A stretch of 54,978 nucleotides of DNA from IMG/VR virus record IMGVR_UViG_3300048839_001570, positions 1-54,978 of that record; one strand, 5' to 3'. This DNA comes from a virus. Positions 47,270 to 54,500 of the stretch are shown one piece after another. Position numbers and translations under genes: made by a program. The stretch's first letter is position 1. Each line of letters starts with the position of its first letter. Under the pieces are notes generated by a model. The model was given only the letters and a program-made list of their open reading frames with translations, had not been told where the DNA came from and ran no database searches.

Positions 47270-47458
47270 TCAGCGCTCCGAGACGAGGCGCAGATGGGGG
47301 CGCGCCGGCTCGCGGCGGATCGGCATGGCGACGGATTCGCCCGCCTCGTGGCTGTAGCCCGCGGCGCTCGAATCCGGGCGCAAGCACGGGAGGCACATCC
47401 AAACGGTGGTTGCGACCCCGAGGCCGCCGACGAAGAAGCCCGCGAGGAATGCCAGCAT
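47270..47458 (-). CDS. Small N-terminally anchored membrane protein (62 aa)
   Basis: One N-terminal TM helix with a Gly-rich face (LAFLAGFFVGGLGVATTVW) followed by CLPCL and a basic, disordered tail. Found from ATG at 47458; a superinfection or early membrane protein by analogy only. Confidence 0.58.
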   Translation of the reverse strand: MLAFLAGFFVGGLGVATTVWMCLPCLRPDSSAAGYSHEAGESVAMPIRREPARPHLRLVSER

Positions 47459-47460
47459 GC

Positions 47461-48324
47461 TCAGTGCTCCACGAAGACGATGGGACGGTCGGTCGACCAG
47501 CAGACCCCGCAGGAACCGCAGTGCCGGGCGTCGTCCCGACCGGCCATGGCGCTCAGCTGCTCGGGGCAGACTATGGCGTCGCCGATGGTCTTGCGCTCGG
47601 TCGGGAAATCGATGGTGAAAGCGCCCCACCTGCCGGTGCGACCGGAGTGCCGGACATTGAACCGGCGGGACGGCAGAAGCTGGTCACGCTCGCAGGCGAT
47701 GGCCGCGCCGATCTCGGTATTGGGACCCCAGGCGGTGAACCCGAAGACGTAGAGGCCCCGGTGCCGCTGGACGAGCGAGGCCCAGAACCGGACGTAGTCG
47801 ACGCTGTAGAAGTCGCCGAGGACGTGAAGCCGGACAAGCACGCGGCGGTGGCGGGCACACAGATCGGCGACCTCGGCCTCGATCCGAGCCTCGAGGTCAG
47901 GCCCGTGCCGCCAGCGCCGCGAGAACTGCATGGCGTTGCCGTAGCAGGTGCGCCACATGCTGCAGGCCCGGGGGCACGTCGCGCGCTCCTCGAGGGTGAG
48001 CGTCACGATGTGCGCGCCGCGCAGCCAGCCGACCAGGACGTCGCCGCCGATCTTCGAGTTCGACGCGCCGTCCTTGAGCACCGTCTCGGTCGGCAGCGGA
48101 TCGAACACTCGCGTCGGGAAGATCGTCCCCGTCGACTCCGGCGAGGCGACCGCGGCTGCCAGACCGGACGGCACCGGGGCGGTCTTGAACCGCCGGCGGT
48201 CCCGGACGCGCTCGATCTGCGCGATGCGCTGGCGCGCCTTGCGGGCGTCGATCGTCTCGCCGGGGGGCGGCTCCTCGCCCTTGCGCGGGCGGCCACGGCG
48301 GCGCGGGGCAGCGGACACGGACAC
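47461..48324 (-). CDS. GP88-like cysteine-rich protein
   Basis: 287 residues from GTG at 48324. After a basic N-terminus (RRRGRPRKGEE) the core contains NSKIGGDVLVGWLRGAH and a Cys cluster CPRACSMWRTCYG (~118-130), then RVLVRLHVLGDFYSVDYV, and a second cluster CGSCGVCW near the end. This is the layout of the actinophage GP88 family; the clusters suggest iron-sulfur or zinc binding. Function unknown. Confidence 0.7.
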   Translation of the reverse strand: MSVSAAPRRRGRPRKGEEPPPGETIDARKARQRIAQIERVRDRRRFKTAPVPSGLAAAVASPESTGTIFPTRVFDPLPTETVLKDGASNSKIGGDVLVGWLRGAHIVTLTLEERATCPRACSMWRTCYGNAMQFSRRWRHGPDLEARIEAEVADLCARHRRVLVRLHVLGDFYSVDYVRFWASLVQRHRGLYVFGFTAWGPNTEIGAAIACERDQLLPSRRFNVRHSGRTGRWGAFTIDFPTERKTIGDAIVCPEQLSAMAGRDDARHCGSCGVCWSTDRPIVFVEH

Positions 48325-48339
48325 CGGCGGGGCTCCCGC

Positions 48340-49167
48340 TCAGGCCGCGACGGAGGCGGCGTCGGCCGCCCGCGTCTTGAGGCGGATGAGCAGCTGGCGC
48401 TGCTGGTTCAGGCCCTTCTCCGGGAGCAGCTCGTTCCAGCGCTCGAGCGCGAACTCCCGGGTGATCGAGAGCCGGTTGCAGGCGAGCGGCAGGCCGCTCT
48501 CGATGATCGACCGCGCCAGCTCGTAGTCGCGCTCCGGCGTCCAGAACCCTGCCTTCGGCTCTACGGCGTCCTGCACGGCGGCGGGAGCAGGGGTGTCGAG
48601 CACAGGCTCGACAGGGGGTGCGGCTTCAGGCTCCGCCGCGCCGTCCCCAATGAGATAAGGGGCAAGCGCCTGCTCAGACCACGCCTCGATCTGCACCGGC
48701 TCCGGATCGACCGCGGGTTCCGGCGCGTCGGCCGATTCCGCCACGTCCGGCTCCGGCGCGCGATGCGGCGCGAACGCGCCCATGGCCCGGCGATGCGCCA
48801 TCACCTTGCCCTGGAGCCGCTGCGGCTTGATCCCGGCCGCGCGGGCCACGTCCCGCACCCGCGCGCCGCAGTCCACCACCTGGGCGACGAGGGCGGGCCA
48901 GTCCGGCTCTGGCTCGAGTTCGGCCAGGCCTGCATCCTCGCAAGTGCCGGCCGGAGAGGCAGGCGACGGCGATCGCTCCTCCCCGGCCGGCGCCGACGGT
49001 GACCCCGCCGCCGGCTGCTCTGCCGGGGAGGAGGAAGCGGGGACCTCCGCGCACACGGGCATCGGTGCGGGCGCCTCGCCGCTGCTCTCGTAGGCATCGA
49101 GCAGCGCACGGAGCGCCACGCGGGTGAACGGCTGCGACAGGTCCAGGCGAAGGCTGATCTCGGTCAT
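48340..49167 (-). CDS. HTH-containing phage protein with acidic linker
   Basis: 275 residues. N-terminal helices, a Pro/Ala/Glu-rich linker, an HTH-like ARVRDVARAAGIKPQRLQG (~95-115), a second acidic linker, then a Myb/GcrA-like C-terminal helix set starting WTPERDYELARSIIESGLP. Probably a DNA-binding early regulator or replication initiator; it lies two genes from the GP88-like gene. Confidence 0.6.
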   Translation of the reverse strand: MTEISLRLDLSQPFTRVALRALLDAYESSGEAPAPMPVCAEVPASSSPAEQPAAGSPSAPAGEERSPSPASPAGTCEDAGLAELEPEPDWPALVAQVVDCGARVRDVARAAGIKPQRLQGKVMAHRRAMGAFAPHRAPEPDVAESADAPEPAVDPEPVQIEAWSEQALAPYLIGDGAAEPEAAPPVEPVLDTPAPAAVQDAVEPKAGFWTPERDYELARSIIESGLPLACNRLSITREFALERWNELLPEKGLNQQRQLLIRLKTRAADAASVAA

Positions 49168-49661
49168 TCCCGCACCTGCTCCATGAAATAGCCGAAGCCC
49201 CGCACGTTCCGGATCCGGAAGCCCATGCGCTTCTCGGCGAGCTTGGCGTTGAGGCGGCAGACGATCACGTTGACCATCTTCTGCTGCGCCCACGAGTCCG
49301 GCACCCGGCGCCAGCTGACGACCGCGATGAGGCCGTCGTAGCTGATCGGGGACGGCATCCGCCGGTGCAGCGCGAACAGGATCGCGCCCTCCTGCGGCCT
49401 CAGGCTGATCCCGCGCTCGAGGAGAAGCCGCGACACCGCCGCCGGCAGCGTCGTGATCTGCTCGAGCGCGAAGACCAGGTGCTCGACCTGCTCCTCGAGC
49501 GGCAGGTGCGCGATCTCTTCCCGGAAGGACGGCCGGGACGGACGAGGGGGTGCAAGGGGGGGGGTGGGTGCTGCCCGCCCGGCCCGGCCGCCCATCGGGG
49601 AAGAGACGACCCCCGCGCCGCGGGGGCGCGGGGAAATGGCGCAGGGCAGGCGCGGCGTCAC
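49164..49661 (-). CDS. Orphan PhoB/OmpR-type winged-helix DNA-binding protein
   Basis: 165 residues from GTG at 49661, chosen for its GTGA overlap (ATG at 49595 is possible). The C-terminal ~85 residues show the response-regulator effector pattern: ISLRPQEGAILFALHRR, recognition helix NVIVCRLNAKLAEKRMG and wing RIRNVRGFGYFM. No receiver domain is present. Likely a phage transcription factor. Confidence 0.7.
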   Translation of the reverse strand: MTPRLPCAISPRPRGAGVVSSPMGGRAGRAAPTPPLAPPRPSRPSFREEIAHLPLEEQVEHLVFALEQITTLPAAVSRLLLERGISLRPQEGAILFALHRRMPSPISYDGLIAVVSWRRVPDSWAQQKMVNVIVCRLNAKLAEKRMGFRIRNVRGFGYFMEQVRE

Positions 49662-49963
49662 GCCCTGCCCTTCTCGATCGCGGTGAGCGCGAGCGCCGCG
49701 CGCGCGACCAGGACCGTCTTGACGTTGAGGCCCGCCTCCATCAACGCCCGCGGCCAGGTCGCCCAGCCCGGCGCGTCCCACGCCTCGACCACGGCCTCGG
49801 CCGCAGCCACGAGCGGCAGCATGTCCGGCACCCGGCGGGCCCGGGGCGTGACGTGCCGGAGCATCTCGACCAACGGCTCGCGCGTCGCGTGGTCGCCGAT
49901 CTCCGGCATGGCGAGCGCGGCCAGCAGGTTAATCACCGCAGTGTCGGCGTAGGTGTAGGCCAT
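49658..49963 (-). CDS. Helical hypothetical protein (101 aa)
   Basis: 101 residues, Ala/Leu-rich, two to three amphipathic helices; ATG at 49963 shares a base with the upstream stop. Member of the early operon, function not recognised. Confidence 0.58.
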   Translation of the reverse strand: MAYTYADTAVINLLAALAMPEIGDHATREPLVEMLRHVTPRARRVPDMLPLVAAAEAVVEAWDAPGWATWPRALMEAGLNVKTVLVARAALALTAIEKGRA

Positions 49964-50199
49964 CAGCTGCCGCCTCCGGCCCGGGCGGTGGCCTTGCGCT
50001 TGGCGCGCCCGCACGTTGCGACGACGCTCGACCCGTCGAGGGCCTGCTGGGCCCCGCGCAGCGCGCGGAGCGAAGATTCGATGAGGACGCCGGCGAGCGC
50101 GTCGCGGTCCGTCCCGGCGATCTTCGACAGCCGGTCGAGCAGGTCCATGTCGCTCCCGCTCAGGTAGCCGTAGGGGCCCTGGACATCGCGGCGGCTCAT
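49963..50199 (-). CDS. Small early protein (78 aa)
   Basis: 78 residues; a helical core (DMDLLDRLSKIAGTDRDALA, IESSLRALRGAQQAL) and a basic C-terminal tail (RAKRKATARAGG). It may be a ribbon-helix-helix-like DNA-binding protein. First gene after the hairpin terminator. Confidence 0.58.
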   Translation of the reverse strand: MSRRDVQGPYGYLSGSDMDLLDRLSKIAGTDRDALAGVLIESSLRALRGAQQALDGSSVVATCGRAKRKATARAGGGS

Positions 50200-50257
50200 G
50201 GCTTGCCCCCCGAGCTCGAGGTGCCCACGACGACCACGCCGGCCGCGCCCGCACCCG

Positions 50258-50287
50258 AAAAGGCCGCCCCGGCCGGAGCCGGGGCGG
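50258..50287 (-). terminator. Intrinsic terminator-like hairpin in early operon
   Basis: Minus strand: 10-bp perfect stem CCGCCCCGGC/GCCGGGGCGG, 4-base loop, then CC and TTTT. It lies between the 50434-50682 gene and the rest of the early operon, so downstream genes need readthrough or antitermination. The 50200-50433 interval has no gene that I can support. Confidence 0.6.
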
Positions 50288-50433
50288 AGGTGCCCCCCGG
50301 GAGGCCGCCACAGCGACGAAGCGACCCGGAAAACGCGTGGGGGGTGGAGGAAGGGGGCAAAGTCACGGACGGAGTTCCGGAATGTTCTCGGGAAGATTTT
50401 CCGCATGGCGCGCGCCCTGGGGGGCGCGGCCGC

Positions 50434-50682
50434 TTACGCCGCGAGCAGGAGCTTCGACCGCAGGGGCGGCGCCAGCCGCCGATCCCGCAGGACGCCCACC
50501 AGGTACGGCATGCGCGGCAGGGTGGACCGGTTCAGCCAGTGCACCGCGGTGCCGTAGTCGCAGCCGAAGGTATCCATGATCTGGCCGGTCGAGCGGAAGT
50601 TCTCCTCCAGGAACGACGACCACATGATTCTCAAGGCAATTTCTTCGGAAGAAGTTCTGTAAGACATTCCAGTGACCCCCAT
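50434..50682 (-). CDS. Small HTH-like early regulator
   Basis: 82 residues (77 from the second ATG). STGQIMDTFGCDYGTAVHWL has HTH spacing, and the C-terminus is basic. Second gene of the leftward early operon, the position of lambda cII or N; which function it has cannot be told. Confidence 0.62.
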   Translation of the reverse strand: MGVTGMSYRTSSEEIALRIMWSSFLEENFRSTGQIMDTFGCDYGTAVHWLNRSTLPRMPYLVGVLRDRRLAPPLRSKLLLAA

Positions 50683-50755
50683 GCTTCAATGCATTTGCTC
50701 GGGCCCTGAACTGAGTAGCTGGTGCACACGGTGCTTCTTGTGATTGGGTCGGGCA

Positions 50756-50787
50756 GGCGCGGGCGGACGGGTGGGGCCGCCCGCGCC
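50756..50787. terminator. 11-bp perfect hairpin between Cro-like and next gene
   Basis: GGCGCGGGCGG/CCGCCCGCGCC with a 10-base loop. No T-tract follows on either strand, so RNA processing, pausing or an antiterminator-loading role is as likely as termination. The surrounding 50683-50811 has no gene. Confidence 0.4.
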
Positions 50788-50811
50788 ACTTCAGGGGACG
50801 GCGGAGCGCGG

Positions 50812-51027
50812 TCACGCGGCGGCTCCCTGCGACGAGAACCATACCGACGCCGGAACACGGCCAGCTGTGGCCGCGTCGATCTTCCTAATCGTCTCGCGAC
50901 CCGGCTGCTTGGTCCCGTCCAGTATCTCCAGAAGGTACCGTCGCGAGATGCCAATCCTCTCGGCCACATCCGCCTTCGACGCGGAAGGCATCTCGGCATC
51001 GATCCATTGCTTGAGGGTCATCGGCAT
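50812..51027 (-). CDS. Cro-like HTH repressor
   Basis: 71 residues from ATG at 51027 (or 51021). HTH: SKADVAERIGISRRYLLEIL with DGTKQPGRETIRKIDAAT following, typical of XRE/Cro. The upstream ATG at 51045 is disfavoured because it lies inside the operator and upstream of the predicted transcription start; transcripts would then be nearly leaderless. Divergent from the repressor gene at 51123. Confidence 0.75.
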   Translation of the reverse strand: MPMTLKQWIDAEMPSASKADVAERIGISRRYLLEILDGTKQPGRETIRKIDAATAGRVPASVWFSSQGAAA

Positions 51028-51033
51028 GCGGGT

Positions 51034-51063
51034 TGTGTCGCACATAGCGACGGCATCCGTCAA
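51034..51063 (-). promoter_or_regulatory. Leftward early promoter with operator O1
   Basis: Minus strand -35 TTGACG (51063-51058), 18-base spacer, -10-like GACACA (51039-51034). Operator O1, TGTCGC-ACATA-GCGACG (51036-51052), covers spacer and -10, so repressor binding would block polymerase. Start of transcription near 51027. Confidence 0.6.
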
Positions 51064-51070
51064 GACGGAT

Positions 51071-51087
51071 TGTCGCCATTTTCGACA
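51071..51087. promoter_or_regulatory. Operator O2
   Basis: TGTCGC-CATTT-TCGACA: a 17-bp copy of the operator with one mismatch, 35 bp from O1 and 36 bp before the repressor ATG. It could let the repressor act cooperatively with O1 and control its own gene. Confidence 0.65.
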
Positions 51088-51122
51088 ACGCGGTTCGAGG
51101 CGGTGCGATAGAAACTTGGTTG

Positions 51123-51419
51123 ATGGGTGTGCGCATAAGAGAGTTCCGAGAGGCACAGGGGCTGAGCCAACAGGCCTTGGCACACAAGGCCGGTGTATCC
51201 CGGAGCTATCTGGCCGAGATGGAAAGCGGCGCGAAAGCGATCAACTCGCGCCGGCTCAAGGCGGTCGCCAACGCGCTAGGCGTCTCGGAGTCCGACCTGT
51301 TCATTGAGGATGCAGACCAGGCAAACCGCTTGGCGGAGCTCGTCGCTATTGCTCGCTCTGCTTCGGCCGAGGATCTTGACCAGATTCTCGGAGTGGCGAG
51401 GTTGACCTCCCGGAAGTAA
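51123..51419 (+). CDS. XRE-family lysogeny repressor (CI-type)
   Basis: 98 residues. HTH_3 domain at 5-58 (LSQQALAHKAGVSRSYLAEM, INSRRLKAVANALGV), then a short helical tail ELVAIARSASAEDLDQIL probably for dimerisation. No S24/LexA peptidase domain, so RecA-stimulated self-cleavage is unlikely. No Shine-Dalgarno is seen; GATAGA 10-15 bases upstream could give a leaderless mRNA. Confidence 0.8.
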   Translation: MGVRIREFREAQGLSQQALAHKAGVSRSYLAEMESGAKAINSRRLKAVANALGVSESDLFIEDADQANRLAELVAIARSASAEDLDQILGVARLTSRK

Positions 51420-51504
51420 TCTGACGCGCGGCGACGACCAGCGCTTCAAGGTCATCAGGGCTCAGCCGACGCGCGAGGGCGACCAGTTCGCTTAGCTTGG
51501 ACAT
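51346..51504 (-). CDS. Small ORF resembling the repressor tail, antisense to the repressor end
   Basis: 52 residues from ATG at 51504 with GGTGGAG 3 bases upstream. The first 30 residues (LSELVALARRLSPDDLEAL) closely resemble the C-terminal tail of the convergent repressor (LAELVAIARSASAEDLDQI). The last 24 codons overlap the repressor gene in antisense. It might bind and poison repressor dimers. Expression is unproven. Confidence 0.5.
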   Translation of the reverse strand: MSKLSELVALARRLSPDDLEALVVAARQITSGRSTSPLRESGQDPRPKQSEQ

Positions 51505-51599
51505 TCGCTCCACCCCTATACGATTTGACAACCATGGGATGCATAGCCGGCCGCGTCGCGAAGCGGCGCGGCGGCAGAAGTTACGCAGTTAATCCGCGC

Positions 51600-51616
51600 T
51601 GTCGCTATTCGCGACA
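51600..51616. promoter_or_regulatory. Operator O3
   Basis: Perfect dyad TGTCGC-TATTC-GCGACA, 33 bp upstream of O4 in the rightward operon control region. The 51420-51599 interval before it holds only the small antisense ORF. Confidence 0.7.
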
Positions 51617-51622
51617 AAAGGC

Positions 51623-51651
51623 TTGCGCGATCTGTCGCTATGTGCGACAAT
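51623..51651 (+). promoter_or_regulatory. Rightward promoter with operator O4
   Basis: TTGCGC (-35, 51623-51628), 17-base spacer, GACAAT (-10, 51646-51651). Operator O4 (51633-51649, perfect TGTCGC-TATGT-GCGACA) lies across spacer and -10. The layout copies the leftward promoter almost base for base. Confidence 0.65.
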
Positions 51652-51689
51652 CCTCTCCCGAGGGGTGACCCCCTACAGGAGAAACCGAC

Positions 51690-52160
51690 ATGCTACGCAT
51701 CACCGCCGCCGCGCTCGTCGCGGCGATCAGCTTCGCCTTGCCCGCTGCGGCCTGCGTCTCGTCCGGGACGTGCAACGGCCTGCCCGGATGGGCTGCGAAC
51801 GAGTTCGCGCAGTCCGACAACTTCGCGACGGAGCGCGCCCTGACCGAGCGTTACGACGCCGCCCGCGCAGCGCACGGCCGCGCGTCGATCAACCTGCAGC
51901 GCCATCTCGACAGCCTGCCCTACGGCCCGCCCACGCCGGCGCAGTCGGCGCGCACCAAGCAGCTGACCGCCCTCAAGAACCAGGCGGCGCGGCGGCTGAA
52001 CGATGCGCACAACCTGCTGCTCGGCTCGAAGTCGGCGGCGGCGACCCGCAACCTGACGCCCAAGCAGCGGGTCGCGTTCAACGCCGGGTTCTACAGCGCC
52101 GACGATCCCCGGTGCACGGGCGGCTGCACCATCAGCGAGATCAACCGCTGGAATTCCTGA
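51690..52160 (+). CDS. Exported protein, unknown
   Basis: 156 residues with a cleavable signal peptide (MLRITAAALVAAISFALPAAAC). The mature part is helical with four Cys (ACVSSGTC, RCTGGC), suggesting disulfides in the periplasm. AGGAG lies 8 bases before ATG. First gene of the repressor-controlled rightward operon. Confidence 0.7.
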   Translation: MLRITAAALVAAISFALPAAACVSSGTCNGLPGWAANEFAQSDNFATERALTERYDAARAAHGRASINLQRHLDSLPYGPPTPAQSARTKQLTALKNQAARRLNDAHNLLLGSKSAAATRNLTPKQRVAFNAGFYSADDPRCTGGCTISEINRWNS

Positions 52161-52225
52161 TCGCCGTTCTGCGCCTCTCCGGGGGAGGGGAGGCGCAGCG
52201 CCGTGATCAGCAGGAGACCGCTCCC

Positions 52226-52393
52226 ATGGCCGCACCACCCATCGCCCGAGCCGTCGAAATCGCCGCCGCCGCCGCGCTTGTCGTCACGCTGCTAGCGCTC
52301 GGCCTCGCCACTCTGCGGGAGACGACCTTCCGGGCCGCCCAGTGCGAGGCCCGCGGGCCCGAGGCCTGCACTCTCATCCTCGGCGGCGGCTGA
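52226..52393 (+). CDS. Single-pass membrane microprotein (55 aa)
   Basis: 55 residues with one TM helix (IAAAAALVVTLLALGLATL) and a short C-terminal part with two Cys (QCEARGPEACTLIL). AGGAG is 11 bases upstream. No known family. Confidence 0.55.
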   Translation: MAAPPIARAVEIAAAAALVVTLLALGLATLRETTFRAAQCEARGPEACTLILGGG

Positions 52394-52442
52394 CGCCGCG
52401 ATCGATATCTCACCTCCACTGCCAACGAAAGGAACCCGAACG

Positions 52443-52820
52443 ATGAACGGACTGCACCGCCCCGCCCCGGCCGCGATCGCCATGGCCCTTGTCCTGTCGG
52501 CCTGCGCCCAGCGGCCCGACCAGATCGCGGCCGACTACGTGCCGCCGAGCCGCTACGCCGCGGCGAGCTGCGCCGACATCCGCGACGACACCAACACGGC
52601 CGTCCTGCGGCTCAACGAGCTGAGCGGCGCCCAGGATGCCAAGGCGACCTCAGACGCGGTCCTGACCGGCGTTGGCCTCATCCTGTTCTGGCCCGCCCTC
52701 TTCGCCACGTCGGGCACCCTCGGCGCCGACGACCACGCCGGCGAGATCGCCGCGCTCAAGGGGGAAGTCAGCGCGCTGCAGACCGCCTGGATCGCCAACG
52801 GCTGCGCGGGAGGGGCGTGA
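52443..52820 (+). CDS. Lipoprotein, unknown
   Basis: 125 residues; signal AIAMALVLSAC with lipobox LSAC. Then a helical region and a hydrophobic patch (VGLILFWPALFAT), ending in a heptad-like helix (HAGEIAALKGEVSALQ). The DTNTAVLRLNEL-type core is common in small bacterial lipoproteins. Might cause superinfection exclusion (inference). Confidence 0.65.
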   Translation: MNGLHRPAPAAIAMALVLSACAQRPDQIAADYVPPSRYAAASCADIRDDTNTAVLRLNELSGAQDAKATSDAVLTGVGLILFWPALFATSGTLGADDHAGEIAALKGEVSALQTAWIANGCAGGA

Positions 52821-52821
52821 C

Positions 52822-53121
52822 ATGGCGCTCGACCTCAATGGCGTCCGCGTCCTCGACCACGCCTCTCCCGCCGTGGCGAGCGCGCTCCGCCTCGCGCTGC
52901 CGATCCTCACCGAGACGGCCGAGTCCCTGATCGAGACCAACTGCTGCCACGATACCGACGGCGCGCCGCGGCCCGGCAGCCTTGAGCCGGACGCCCTCGA
53001 ACCGGTGGAGGACATGCTGGCCGCGATCCGGGCCGGCGTCGCCGTCCTCGGCGAGGGCGCGATCCACCACGACGCGCGGGACTGGTTCCGCGAGGTCGTG
53101 CGCGGGGCCCGCGCGCTGTGA
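52822..53121 (+). CDS. Helical hypothetical protein (99 aa)
   Basis: 99 residues, acidic, predicted mostly helical (SPAVASALRLALPILTETAE). Overlaps the next gene by 4 bases. Cytoplasmic, no family recognised. Confidence 0.55.
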   Translation: MALDLNGVRVLDHASPAVASALRLALPILTETAESLIETNCCHDTDGAPRPGSLEPDALEPVEDMLAAIRAGVAVLGEGAIHHDARDWFREVVRGARAL

Positions 53122-53363
53122 TCACCCTCACTCTCACCGAGGACGACGCGGTCGCCGTGGCGACGACGCTGGAGGACGTCGCCACGCAACGCCGCGATCG
53201 GGCCGAGCGGCAGCGCCAGCGCAACCTGCTCCACGCCATCAGCGCCGCCGAGGCGTGTGAGCTCGACCGCATCGCCGTCCTGGTCAGGACGGCGATCGCC
53301 GACCACTACCTGCACCAGCAGCAGGTGCTCGACGGCGCCCGCATGGGCGGGGGCGCATCGTGA
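53118..53363 (+). CDS. Helical hypothetical protein (81 aa)
   Basis: 81 residues from GTG at 53118 inside the previous stop. A beta start (ITLTLTEDDAVAV) leads to a long charged helix (RRDRAERQRQRNLLHAIS). No family recognised. Confidence 0.55.
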   Translation: MITLTLTEDDAVAVATTLEDVATQRRDRAERQRQRNLLHAISAAEACELDRIAVLVRTAIADHYLHQQQVLDGARMGGGAS

Positions 53364-53671
53364 CGACGCGGTGCATCACCTGCCAGGGCCACCCGCCGAG
53401 CGCGCTCGAGCAGGCGACCTTCGAGGCCCTGACTTGGGCGACCGCGCGCAACCGCGGCGCCCGCGCCCTCATCGGCGGCACCGAGCCGATGACCTGGTTG
53501 GCCGAGTCGTGCCACCTCGTCGGCGCCTTCGAGGGCGGCGGGCGCGCCGTCGCCACGATCCTTCCCCACGGCCAGCGCCTGTCGATCTCGGTGCAGGACA
53601 ATCCCGACATCCGCTGGGCGATGGACCTCGCCCTCCCGCAGGAGCTCCGCGTCGATGTCTGCCCGGACTAG
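53360..53671 (+). CDS. Hypothetical protein (103 aa)
   Basis: 103 residues from GTG at 53360. CITCQGH at the start and a late Cys (VDVCPD) could bind metal. Beta-rich C-terminal half. Its end overlaps the methyltransferase remnant by 17 bases. Confidence 0.55.
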   Translation: MTTRCITCQGHPPSALEQATFEALTWATARNRGARALIGGTEPMTWLAESCHLVGAFEGGGRAVATILPHGQRLSISVQDNPDIRWAMDLALPQELRVDVCPD

Positions 53672-54364
53672 ACCACCCCGCCCCGCGGGTCCGGTGGTGA
53701 TCCCGCCCCGCATCGCCGTCGCCCTGATGCTGATGGGTCAGGGGCGCGGCTCGACGGGCTCGGGGATGGACGAACCGCTGCCCACCGTGGTCGCCGGCAG
53801 CTACGTCAAACGGCCGGGCGGTGCGATCCCGCTGGGCATGGTCGCCGCCTTCCTCGCCCAGCACAACAACCACCGCGGCGCCGAGCCCTCCGATGGGCGG
53901 GACGTGGCACAGCCCCTCTCGTCGCTGACCACGAAGGGCGCGCAGCAGCAGGTGGTGATCGCCACGCTCGGGCGAGCGGAGGCCGAGGGCGCACGGCGGG
54001 TGGCAGCGTTCCTTCTGAAATATTATGGCACCGATCAGGATCCACGCCTCGACGAGCGATGCACACGGACACCACGAAGGACCGCTTCGGGCTCGTCACG
54101 GTCGAGATCGAGGGCGAGAGCTACGCCATCATCGACATCGGCATGCGCATGCTGACGCCCCGCGAGCGCTTCACGGCGCAGGGCTTCCCGCCCGAGTACC
54201 AGATTGAGACCGGCGTGGGGCAGAACGGCGAGCCGGTCTCAATGACGAGCGAGGTGCAGGGCCGGTGCTGCGGCAACAGCGTGTGTCCGCCGCTCGCCGC
54301 CGCCCTGGTGGCCGCGAACTGCGGCGATCTTGCCGCTCGCCCCATGGTCCACGCGGCTGAGTAG
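53655..54364 (+). pseudogene. C5-cytosine DNA methyltransferase remnant, 5'-truncated and frameshifted
   Basis: Two frames together give the C-terminal half of a Dcm-type enzyme: target-recognition region (MDEPLPTVVAGSYVK, RDVAQPLSSLTTKGAQ, FLLKYYGTDQDPRLDE) in frame one until about 54055, then MHTDTTKDRFGLVTV, MLTPRERFTAQGFPPEY (motif IX) and GNSVCPPLAAAL (motif X) in frame two from 54059. One missing base near 54056 explains the shift. Motif I, the catalytic PC motif and ENV are absent, so it cannot methylate DNA by itself. The downstream piece has its own ATG. Confidence 0.8.
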
Positions 54365-54368
54365 AGTG

Positions 54369-54500
54369 ATGAGCGAGGCGCGGAAAGAGAAGGAACATCA
54401 GCACGACCCGCTGCGCCCGGCGCGCGGAGTTGCCCTGGGCGTCTTCCTCGGCAGCTGCCTTTGGGCCGCTGGCATCGGCGCATGGTGGTTGCTCGGATGA
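54369..54500 (+). CDS. Single-pass membrane microprotein (43 aa)
   Basis: 43 residues: a charged N-terminus (SEARKEKEHQHDPLRP) and one C-terminal TM helix (VALGVFLGSCLWAAGIGAWW). Its TGA overlaps the ATG of the excisionase-like gene (ATGA), which supports real translation. Confidence 0.55.
   Translation: MSEARKEKEHQHDPLRPARGVALGVFLGSCLWAAGIGAWWLLG

Noticed and set aside
53284-53713. Minus-strand frames opposite the rightward operon
   Set aside because: Shadows of coupled plus-strand genes with GTG/ATG overlaps; no independent signals.
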